DNA of 64,000 nucleotides from Scandinavium ludwigii_A (lineage in GTDB: Bacteria; Pseudomonadota; Gammaproteobacteria; Enterobacterales; Enterobacteriaceae): the NCBI GenBank assembly GCA_050516505.1, contig CP191518.1, positions 2,356,001 through 2,420,000 of the forward strand, written 5' to 3'. This document shows positions 34,405 through 41,887 of this stretch, in pieces (positions within the stretch are counted from its first letter, which is position 1; each line of letters begins with the position of its first letter). The notes under the pieces are model-generated. The model ran no database searches. It was given only the letters and a program-made list of their open reading frames with translations, and was not told the origin of the DNA. The position numbers and the translations under genes are program-made.

Positions 34405-34476
34405 TACTTTTTCCTTATTTTAGCGTAGAAGTTATTTTGATATTATTTTCATCGTTGTGGTCTTTTATTAGGCGAA

Positions 34477-34502
34477 CAGAGGAATCCAAATGGATTCCTC
34501 TG
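34477..34502 (-). terminator. Hairpin repeated in the spacers of the immunity array
   Basis: CAGAGGAATCC and GGATTCCTCTG form a perfect 11-bp stem with an AAAT loop after copy 2. Related hairpins follow the other copies, but there the right arm reads GGGCTCCTCTG and pairs less well. There is no strong T run. Each hairpin sits in a spacer of about 115 bp between one stop and the next ribosome site. Confidence 0.6.
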
Positions 34503-34519
34503 CGCTTCCTCGCGGTCTT

Positions 34520-35089
34520 TTATCGAAAAAGTTTCTTAAAATCCTCTTTAGATAAAAAATGGTCCAGGTATTGCTCTACAAATATACGATTAAGATTATC
34601 CGGGACATCAAATGCGACCTGGGAGTCCCTGGTTATTTTAATGACTTTCACACCGAAAACAGGGACCGGGTTCGCTTCGGTGCCGTAAGCGGGGTCATTC
34701 CACTGCGCCTTGTTAGCGCGAACTAAGAAGTAACCACCAGAATAAATCACTGCGCTTCTATCAAAATTATTATCATAATTATTTCCGTCACGGGAATCAT
34801 AACCATTAAAGGTAATCAATTCCAGATATTTTCGATGCGCGGTTGAGTAAAAACAGACTCGAATAATTCTTTTAACATTATCACCTTGGGTTAGCTTTGG
34901 ATAATACCCTTCCGAATCCTGTTCAGTTTCAGTAGGAATGTAAATTTCAATAATTTTTGAATTCGAGATATAGTTATCAACTTCTTTTGGCATTACCTGA
35001 TTACCACGAAAGAACAAAAAATTAACTATTATGAGTAAGAGCGGGATGCCAAAAAACATTCCAAAAGTATAACCTAATCCCTTAATCAT
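34520..35089 (-). CDS. Putative T6SS immunity paralogue, copy 2
   Basis: This 189-residue paralogue begins MIKGLGYTFGMFFGIP and has a single membrane segment near residues 8-28. It is the most diverged of the five in the middle (TETEQDSEGYYPKLTQGDN and GYDSRDGNNYDNNFDRSAV) and the only one that ends LFR instead of LFG; it also has one residue fewer. AAGGAAAAGTAATG-type ribosome site precedes it. A perfect 11-bp hairpin follows its stop. Confidence 0.65.
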   Translation of the reverse strand: MIKGLGYTFGMFFGIPLLLIIVNFLFFRGNQVMPKEVDNYISNSKIIEIYIPTETEQDSEGYYPKLTQGDNVKRIIRVCFYSTAHRKYLELITFNGYDSRDGNNYDNNFDRSAVIYSGGYFLVRANKAQWNDPAYGTEANPVPVFGVKVIKITRDSQVAFDVPDNLNRIFVEQYLDHFLSKEDFKKLFR

Positions 35090-35203
35090 TACTTTTCCTT
35101 TATTTTAGTGTGGAAGTTATTTTGATGTTATTTTTATCGCACCGGTATTTTTTAGGTGAACAGAGGAATCCAAATAGATTCCTCTGCGCTTCCTCGCGGT
35201 CTT

Positions 35204-35776
35204 TTATCCAAAGAGTTTTTTAAAATCCTCTTTAGATAAAAAATGGTCCAGGTATTGCTCTACAAATATACGATTAAGATTATCCGGGACATCAAATTCG
35301 ACCTGGAGGTCCTTGGTTCCACTTTTAATGGCTTTAACACCGAAAACAGGGACCGGGTTAGCTTCGGTGCCGTAAGCAGGGTCATTCCACTGCGCCTTGT
35401 TAGCGCGAACCAAGAAATTACCACCAAAATAAATGATGGTATTTCGAAGGTCATTGTTATCATGATTATATTTCCCTCGAAAATCAAATCCATCGAAAGT
35501 AATTAACATCATATATTTATGATACTCTTGTGAATAAAATATGATTCGATAGATTCTTTTTACATTATTACCCTGAGTTAATTTGGGATAGTATCCTTCT
35601 GAAATACGTGCAATCCCTCCAGGAACGACAACTTCAATAACTCTTGACTCTGCAATATATTCAGCAACCTCATTTTGCGTTACCTGATTACCACGAAAGA
35701 ATAAAAAATTAACTATTATGAGTAAGAGCGGGATGCCAATAAACATACCAAATGTATAACCTAACCCCCTAAACAT
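35204..35776 (-). CDS. Putative T6SS immunity paralogue, copy 3
   Basis: This 190-residue paralogue has the shared start MFRGLGYTFGMFIGIP and the shared end. The variable part reads PGGIARISEGYYPKLTQGNN and FDFRGKYNHDNNDLRNTIIY. The soluble domain after the membrane segment is probably periplasmic, but topology is not certain from charge alone. The unit to the next copy is 688 bp. Confidence 0.65.
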   Translation of the reverse strand: MFRGLGYTFGMFIGIPLLLIIVNFLFFRGNQVTQNEVAEYIAESRVIEVVVPGGIARISEGYYPKLTQGNNVKRIYRIIFYSQEYHKYMMLITFDGFDFRGKYNHDNNDLRNTIIYFGGNFLVRANKAQWNDPAYGTEANPVPVFGVKAIKSGTKDLQVEFDVPDNLNRIFVEQYLDHFLSKEDFKKLFG

Positions 35777-35891
35777 TACTTTTTCCTTATTTTAGTGTGG
35801 AAGTTATTTTGATATTATTTTTATCGTATTGGACTTTTATTAGGCGAACAGAAGAATCCGTATGGGCTCCTCTGCGCTTCCTTGCGGTCTT

Positions 35892-36464
35892 TTATCCAAA
35901 GAGTTTTTTAAAATCCTCTTTAGATAAAAAATGGTCCAGATATTGCTCTACAAATATACGATTAAGATTATCCGGGACATCAAATTCCGCATCAGGCTCT
36001 CCGGTTCCGCTTTTAATGACTTTCACACCGAAAACAGGGACCGGGTTAGCTTCGGTGCCGTAAGCAGGGTCATTCCACTGCGCCTTGTTAGCTCGGACCA
36101 GATAATATCCACCTGAATAAATCACGTCATTTCTGGTTCTATTATTATCATAATGATACTCACCTCGAAAATCATAACCATCAAATGTAATCAATGCCAT
36201 ATGCTTGTGATATTTTTGTGAGTAAAACATAATTTGGAAAAAACATTTTAAATTATTACCACGTGTTAATCTAGGATAGTAACTATCCCAAATTTCTGTA
36301 GATTCAGCAGGAATAACAACTTCAATAATCTTTGAATCCACAATATATTCAGTGACCTCATTTTGTGTTACCTGATTGCCTCTAAAGAAAAAGAAATTAA
36401 CTACTATGAGAATCAATGGGATGCCAATAAACATACCAAAAGTATAACCTAACCCCCTAAACAT
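35892..36464 (-). CDS. Putative T6SS immunity paralogue, copy 4
   Basis: This 190-residue paralogue is most like copy 5 in the middle (PAESTEIWDSYYPRLTRGNN) but shares the segment YHYDNNRTRN with both copy 1 and copy 5, so the copies look mosaic. The membrane segment at 8-28 reads GMFIGIPLILIVVNFFFF. AAGGAAAAAGTAATG supports the start. Confidence 0.65.
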   Translation of the reverse strand: MFRGLGYTFGMFIGIPLILIVVNFFFFRGNQVTQNEVTEYIVDSKIIEVVIPAESTEIWDSYYPRLTRGNNLKCFFQIMFYSQKYHKHMALITFDGYDFRGEYHYDNNRTRNDVIYSGGYYLVRANKAQWNDPAYGTEANPVPVFGVKVIKSGTGEPDAEFDVPDNLNRIFVEQYLDHFLSKEDFKKLFG

Positions 36465-36579
36465 TACTTTTTCCTTATTTTAGCACAGAAGTTATTTTGA
36501 TATTATTTTCATCGTTGTGGTCTTTTATTAGGCGAACAGAGGAATCCGTATGGGCTCCTCTGCGCTTCCTTGCGATCTT

Positions 36580-37152
36580 TTATCCAAAGAGTTTTTTAAA
36601 ATCCTCTTTAGATAAAAAATGGTCCAGGTATTGCTCTACAAATATACGATTAAGATTATCCGGGACATCAAATCCCACCTGGGAGTCCCCGGTTCCACTT
36701 TCAATGACTTTCACACCGAAAACAGGGACCGGGTTAGCTTCGGTGCCGTAAGCAGGGTCATTCCACTGCGCCTTGTTAGCGCGAACTAAGAAATTACCAC
36801 CAGAATAAATCACGTCATTTCTGGTTCTATTATTATCATAATGATACTCACCCCGAAAATCATAACCATCAATAGTAATCAATGCCATATGCTTATGATG
36901 CTCCTGTGAGTAAAAGATTGTTTTGAAAAAGCATCTTGAATTATTACCACGCGTTAATTTAGGGTAGTAAATGTCCCAGATCTCTGTAGATTCCGTAGGG
37001 ATAAAAACTTCAATAACTTTTGAGTGCACAATATATTCGGTAACCTCACCTTGTGTTACCTGATTGCCTCTAAAGAAAAGGAAGTTAACTACCATGAGAA
37101 TTAATGGGATGCCAATAAACATACCAAAAGTATAACCCAAGCCTCTAATCAT
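36580..37152 (-). CDS. Putative T6SS immunity paralogue, copy 5 (next to the effector gene)
   Basis: This 190-residue paralogue lies 9 bp after the putative effector gene and is the best candidate for the cognate immunity protein. It begins MIRGLGYTFGMFIGIPLILMVV, with variable part PTESTEIWDIYYPKLTRGNN. A membrane-anchored immunity protein would fit a toxin acting at the inner membrane or in the periplasm. The other four copies may be orphan immunities against related toxins. Confidence 0.68.
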   Translation of the reverse strand: MIRGLGYTFGMFIGIPLILMVVNFLFFRGNQVTQGEVTEYIVHSKVIEVFIPTESTEIWDIYYPKLTRGNNSRCFFKTIFYSQEHHKHMALITIDGYDFRGEYHYDNNRTRNDVIYSGGNFLVRANKAQWNDPAYGTEANPVPVFGVKVIESGTGDSQVGFDVPDNLNRIFVEQYLDHFLSKEDFKKLFG

Positions 37153-37161
37153 TATATTTCC

Positions 37162-38283
37162 TTATATTTTCGTGGCAATTACCTTTATATTATTTTCATC
37201 ATTTTGATCTTTAGAATTAAATGTGCGCATGTACTGACCAGATTTTTGTTCATAATAGTCCTCAATCCCGTTAGACACTTGATCCACCACAAAACCACAC
37301 AATGCTCCTACTATCCCTTTTTTAAATTCAGCACCAAGATCATTCCAGGAAAAAACTTTCCCATTACTGACTAACCAATCTAATACTGTATTAGCCTGCG
37401 CGGTGGTTAAAATTCCTTTCCCCTCCGCGTAGATGGCGACATTTAAAATCATCATTCCACCACTGCGGATTAAACTATGCTTAATCGCTTCCTCTGCTGT
37501 AGTACTTACTGCGTGGTCTTGTGTCGCTTTTTCCGCCTCGTCCAATAAGTTACTTCTCTGGTTGGAAAGACCGTTGTCCGTCATTGTGCTATAGATTTCC
37601 ATCCCAGAGGCAATAGTTACACCAATAGGATTCCCGAAGCCAAAAGCTAACACGCCTGTAATAAATTTACTTGTCCACTGAAGCCAAACTTCTTTGTTGT
37701 TAGCGCTGGATAGTAATCTTGCCGCCTGTGAAGCCAGTGGGTCACTAATAATAATATTCAGTTTGCCACCGACTGGGCACTTTAAAAATGAATGATTGAG
37801 CAGTGCATATTGCTTTTCAAATAAAACCGTATTGTGGAAATCCACCCATTGTGCATCGAAAACCCTGTCGCATTCATGACTTAGCTTATAAACAGCATAG
37901 ATTGTGGATGCTATACCGCCCACAGCAGCGGCTGAGCCAACAACAATAGCGGATGTCACCGTCGCAACCCCGGCTATTGCGGCAACAATGGGGCCCGACA
38001 CAGGAGCGGTCACCACCACGACGATAACAATGGCCACAATCGCAACACCTGCAAAAAATGAAGCCAGTCCGCCCCACACTTTTTTCGGCATTTTGCATTT
38101 AAAGCAATCATCTAGTTTTTTATCCAGAATATTTAACAAGGGCGCAGGAACAACCGTGTTTATCGTTATGCCTGCAGTTTTCACAAGTACCTTATCCGGA
38201 TGCAAGCCTAATTTTCTGGGGGATGACACGGTCATGTTACTGCAAATGATATTAACCCCCTGGCGAACAAATGATTGAGCCAT
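37162..38283 (-). CDS. Putative T6SS effector: PAAR-like N-terminus with membrane-inserting hairpin
   Basis: This 373-residue protein begins with a segment like the PAAR-like DUF4280 domain (VRQGVNIICSNMTVSSPRKL, core GVNIICSNMTVSSP; then VLVKTAGITINTVVP). That is followed by a long glycine/alanine/valine-rich hydrophobic stretch at about residues 72-135 and further amphipathic sequence. This looks like a spike-tip adaptor joined to a membrane-active toxin; no nuclease or hydrolase motif is visible. I use the ATG at 38283, which overlaps the previous stop (TAATG) and follows GGAGGAAAG; an upstream start 24 bases earlier is less likely. The five paralogues after it are the presumed immunity genes. 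Confidence 0.65.
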   Translation of the reverse strand: MAQSFVRQGVNIICSNMTVSSPRKLGLHPDKVLVKTAGITINTVVPAPLLNILDKKLDDCFKCKMPKKVWGGLASFFAGVAIVAIVIVVVVTAPVSGPIVAAIAGVATVTSAIVVGSAAAVGGIASTIYAVYKLSHECDRVFDAQWVDFHNTVLFEKQYALLNHSFLKCPVGGKLNIIISDPLASQAARLLSSANNKEVWLQWTSKFITGVLAFGFGNPIGVTIASGMEIYSTMTDNGLSNQRSNLLDEAEKATQDHAVSTTAEEAIKHSLIRSGGMMILNVAIYAEGKGILTTAQANTVLDWLVSNGKVFSWNDLGAEFKKGIVGALCGFVVDQVSNGIEDYYEQKSGQYMRTFNSKDQNDENNIKVIATKI

Positions 38284-39161
38284 TAGACTTTCCTCCGAAT
38301 CCTGCAACTAATATCCAGTTCAACATTACTCTCTACTCGCTCCCGCATTCGGATGTCTGCATATTCCAAATATTTACCGACGGTATTAAATTCAACCTGA
38401 GAATCATATTCCACAGAGTAGGTTGAAAACTGATAATCAAGAGATGGCTTGTATTTTTGGTTATATTGCCGTTCTATCTCACCGACATCAATAAAGCCAG
38501 TGGGTTTTCCCGTTTTGCGCACCACAACGCTCTCAGGGGATTCCTGAACGATCTTCTGCGTTACAGTTAGTGGCGTCACCACTTTTTCAAAAAGCTGCGA
38601 ATTAAAATCCATCAACACATCACGCTCAAAATTTTGCGTGCGAACTAAAAAGCGATCAAAAAAAGTGGTAAAGAATATTTGAGCATCCAGATTAGACACT
38701 AACTGTTCATGGGAGCAAATTTGCTCATCGAAGGCTGAGACAAAATTAATAAGTTGTTGCTTTACTTCTTCAGCACGAATAAACTCATTCTTTTTAAGAA
38801 ACTCTTTTTTATAAGTTTTCCATTCAGTAATGATATGTTGATGATTCATTATGCTCACAGGTTTTCCTGTCGAAGGATGAATCCACACATCAACATTACT
38901 TTTTAGCCTGTCAATTTCTTTGACAATGTCTAATAACGGCTGATGTGCATCCGGAGATATCTTTGAAATGTAATCATCAACATGCACGGAATACAATAGA
39001 GGTTCATTTTCAGCATGTGTTATAGAATAATCCGTTTTAACCTGAGTGCTGTTAACAGGGATGTCATTAAGTTTTATTGCAATCTCTTGCTCAACCCTAT
39101 ATTTTGTAATGCAGGGCAGTGAATCATTCGTTTTTATCACACCATCACTATTTTCGTTCAT
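38283..39161 (-). CDS. Unknown protein between VgrG and the putative effector
   Basis: This 292-residue soluble protein has no signal peptide, no membrane segment and no motif I recognise. The middle (residues 100-180) is rich in Lys, Glu and Phe and probably helical. Its place in a vgrG - X - PAAR-like effector operon is where T6SS adaptors or effector chaperones are usually encoded, so that role is inferred from position. The ATG at 39161 is chosen over a TTG at 39173. AT-rich codon use matches the rest of the island. Confidence 0.6.
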   Translation of the reverse strand: MNENSDGVIKTNDSLPCITKYRVEQEIAIKLNDIPVNSTQVKTDYSITHAENEPLLYSVHVDDYISKISPDAHQPLLDIVKEIDRLKSNVDVWIHPSTGKPVSIMNHQHIITEWKTYKKEFLKKNEFIRAEEVKQQLINFVSAFDEQICSHEQLVSNLDAQIFFTTFFDRFLVRTQNFERDVLMDFNSQLFEKVVTPLTVTQKIVQESPESVVVRKTGKPTGFIDVGEIERQYNQKYKPSLDYQFSTYSVEYDSQVEFNTVGKYLEYADIRMRERVESNVELDISCRIRRKV

Positions 39162-39200
39162 TATCTTACCCAATCCTTTGTTGAATTAACGAAATCACTG

Positions 39201-41087
39201 TTAGTTGATTTGCACTTCGGAACCATCAATGTCAACAATTCCGCTTCCAGTAATCTTAATTGTCGCCCCGCAAATTTCAATCTGACCACTCGCTCTCATC
39301 GCAATAGACGCAGCGCCCACTTTTAAATCAATAGATTCATTCATTAATTCTATGCTGGCTCCCCCACGTATAATTTTACAGGAGTCTGATTTGACCGTTA
39401 GTGTGTAAGTCCCATCGACGGTAACTTCTTCGCCTCCACCAATTGTAATAGTTTCATTGCCAGTGATATTTTCTATCCTGTTTTCTTTCACCGTCAGTGT
39501 CTGATCTTTATCCACCGTGATATTCTGAAATCCACCAATTGTTTCAGTATCGTTGTTGGCTATTGTCATCGTACGATCATGTAATATTTTGGTGTTCATA
39601 TCTTTCTGGGCATGGATAAACACTTCCTGCTTGCCCTTTTCATCTTCAAAACGCAGTTCGTTAAATCCAGCACCTTTATGGGTCTGAGAGCGCAGGCTCA
39701 TCTGGGTTTTGGTTCCGGGTAGGCCACCCGGCGGCAAATTATTGGCATGGTAAGTTCGCCCGATGACCACCGGCTGGTCGGGGTCACCGTTCAGAAATTC
39801 AACAATAACTTCATGGCCAATGCGCGGGATGGCCAGGCCACCCCAGCCTTTTCCCGCCCAGGGCTGGGAAACCCGTATCCAACAGGAGCTGCTGTCATCG
39901 GTTTTTCCTGACCGGTCCCAGAGAAAACGAACCCGTATACGACCATACGCATCACAGTAAATCTCTTCGCCGGGAGGCCCTGTGACAACGGCAATTTGCG
40001 CCCCATCGATACGCGGTTTATCCGTCAGCAAAGGGCGCCAGGTCTGGTTGCGGGGAATAAAGGTGAACTGATTGACCAACGTGGTTCCCGCCTCACCGGC
40101 TTCTTCTTCCAGTGCCTGCGGCTGGTGACCGGTGTGGGTAATACAGGTTATTTGCCAGCGAGTGTTCATCTCCGCACGGGGATGGTCAGTCAGCGTAAAG
40201 TCCGTACCCGGCTGCAGGGCGGCGTAATTAGAATCCCCGTCTCCCTGATGGGCGGTATTACGCAGCGCTTCCACCCGCCAGCGGGAAAAGCGTTCCCCGG
40301 ATTCATCTTTATAGCGCCCCGGATAATCGTAATGAAAATAGCGCTGCTTCTGATGCTGCATATCCCGCGCGTGATCGCGGTAAACCGCATCCCAAGGGGG
40401 ATTTTTAAAGGTGTAATCCCCTAACAGGACGTCTGTCGGGCGCAGGCTTTCACGCCGACGCAGCGTCGTGATACAGGACTTCTGAGCCGGGGCGACGTTG
40501 TAGGGTAAAACGGGGCCGGCATTCTGGCCGTCACAGTGGTCAGCGAAGACCAGTGTGTGCTTGTCACCGTCATGTTCAAAGAAGTAAAAGATACCTTCCT
40601 CGGCAAACATGCGTTCTATGAATGTTAAATCGTCTTCCTGATACTGGACGCAGAACTCACGGACAGCGTGCTCATAGCGCAGTGAATAGGCGTAGTCACT
40701 GATACCATGCTCACCCAGTAGCGTTTCAACGATGGTTTGCAGATTTTGTTGCTGAAATATCCGTGAATTACGTCTCAGGCTGGCACGCCAGAGCGTTGGA
40801 CGAACTGAAAGTGAATAACGGGTGCGGCGAAAACCGGTGTCGCCCTGCTCCATCGACACCACAATGCCGTTAACAACACGTTGTATGACAGCATCACGCC
40901 AGACCGTCAGCGTAATATCTTTATCTAACACTGTACCAAAATCGACAGCAGGTATCGCGCTGGCGAGCTCCAGTTCGAGAGAGAACAGGGCTGAATACTG
41001 TTCCTGTAAGGTAAAACCCACGACCGAAAAAGTGTTACCGGGTAAACCTTTTACATTCAGCGTAAAATATAATCCATTATTTGCCAT
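39201..41087 (-). CDS. vgrG: Type VI secretion spike protein VgrG
   Basis: This 628-residue protein is a complete VgrG with no C-terminal effector extension. The gp27-like base starts at MANNGLYFTLNVKGLPG, the OB-fold/gp5-like part includes YGRIRVRFLWDR and GGLAIPRIGHEVIVEFLNGDPDQPVVIGRTYH (core IGHEVIVEFLNGDPDQP), and the tail is a repeated beta-helix of short units such as ENITGNETITIGGGEEV, ending with SGIVDIDGSEVQIN. I prefer the ATG at 41087 over 41108 because the family start matches. It heads the cargo operon. No T6SS core genes are near, so it must use apparatus encoded elsewhere. Confidence 0.92.
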   Translation of the reverse strand: MANNGLYFTLNVKGLPGNTFSVVGFTLQEQYSALFSLELELASAIPAVDFGTVLDKDITLTVWRDAVIQRVVNGIVVSMEQGDTGFRRTRYSLSVRPTLWRASLRRNSRIFQQQNLQTIVETLLGEHGISDYAYSLRYEHAVREFCVQYQEDDLTFIERMFAEEGIFYFFEHDGDKHTLVFADHCDGQNAGPVLPYNVAPAQKSCITTLRRRESLRPTDVLLGDYTFKNPPWDAVYRDHARDMQHQKQRYFHYDYPGRYKDESGERFSRWRVEALRNTAHQGDGDSNYAALQPGTDFTLTDHPRAEMNTRWQITCITHTGHQPQALEEEAGEAGTTLVNQFTFIPRNQTWRPLLTDKPRIDGAQIAVVTGPPGEEIYCDAYGRIRVRFLWDRSGKTDDSSSCWIRVSQPWAGKGWGGLAIPRIGHEVIVEFLNGDPDQPVVIGRTYHANNLPPGGLPGTKTQMSLRSQTHKGAGFNELRFEDEKGKQEVFIHAQKDMNTKILHDRTMTIANNDTETIGGFQNITVDKDQTLTVKENRIENITGNETITIGGGEEVTVDGTYTLTVKSDSCKIIRGGASIELMNESIDLKVGAASIAMRASGQIEICGATIKITGSGIVDIDGSEVQIN

Positions 41088-41108
41088 TGATATTATCCAT
41101 AATTTCAT

Positions 41109-41644
41109 GCGCTATATTTCATCGTCCATAGACTGCTGCTCAGTAGAGAGTAATCACCATTAAAAGCAGGACAATATGTTGAGTTTATATACTCCAGCGT
41201 TAAATAGACAACTGCTGTGCCATTTATCAACGCGTTAAATGACGTACCATATCCATTAAAATAGCTAAATCGATTATAAACATTACCTAATCAGAGAGAT
41301 ATCTTGCCTGGTGGTGATTTCAAAGTGCATTATACTGATCAGTATTATTCGGAAAAGAACCCGATGTAAATCATCCCGCTGATTTTATTGTGATATTTTT
41401 GCATGTGGATTGAGGCTTATAGATAATTCGTTGTGCTTTGATTTATATCAATTCGGTTCTATAGGTCGCATTACTGAATTCAATGCTTTTTAAGCGGGCG
41501 TCATAGGATTTATTATTGATCTCATCAATATAACGATAACGTAATAGCCAACGCCAGTTTCAGGACATACCGTGTTCATGCTGGAATGATTTTATCAATG
41601 GGACTGGCATTCCCCCATTACGGGGAATGCCGTAAAGCAAAAAC
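41109..41644. other. AT-rich intergenic region upstream of vgrG
   Basis: About 535 bp with no gene I can support. It must hold the promoter of the vgrG operon. A perfect 14-bp palindrome, ATACTGATCAGTAT, lies at 41332-41345 and could be an operator. The right end carries the ydcY hairpin. The change from AT-rich to normal composition near 41.56 kb probably marks the island border. Confidence 0.6.
41606..41631 (-). terminator. Hairpin downstream of ydcY
   Basis: GGCATTCCCC and GGGGAATGCC form a 10-bp stem with a 6-base loop, 14 bp after the ydcY stop on the minus strand. There is no clear T run after it, so efficiency is uncertain. Confidence 0.65.
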
Positions 41645-41878
41645 TCAAAGAATCGCGCCACCTTTGGTGAGGCTTTCGTGGCGAGCGTCCTCTTCTTCCT
41701 TGTGATGACGGCCTTTATGGGCGATAGCAGTGCGCAGGCGCTGCTGCTGGGCATAACGATCTTCCCGGCTCAGTTCTGCATCATCACTCAATACAATCAG
41801 CAACTCATTCATGCCGATAATAGAACCGTCCTCAATGGCCGCATCTACCCGGGTACTTACCTCATCCAAATGTGACAT
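41645..41878 (-). CDS. ydcY: Conserved small protein YdcY
   Basis: This 77-residue acidic protein has the same length as E. coli YdcY and shares its sequence nearly throughout (MSHLDEV start, LSDDAELSREDRY in the middle, LTKGG near the end). It has no membrane segment or known domain; its function is unknown. GGAGCAAAAATG supports the start. In E. coli it is next to ydcZ; here the two are separated by the T6SS cargo island, and the two proteins thus mark the insertion borders. Confidence 0.93.
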   Translation of the reverse strand: MSHLDEVSTRVDAAIEDGSIIGMNELLIVLSDDAELSREDRYAQQQRLRTAIAHKGRHHKEEEDARHESLTKGGAIL

Positions 41879-41887
41879 TTTTGCTCC

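Noticed and set aside
33832..37152. CRISPR-like repeat array
   Set aside because: The repeats are about 688-bp gene-sized units with coding capacity and no short direct repeats or cas genes.
39201..39600. VgrG C-terminal toxin domain
   Set aside because: The tail is only short beta-helix repeats of the gp5-like spike and ends at a normal length; no extra domain is present.
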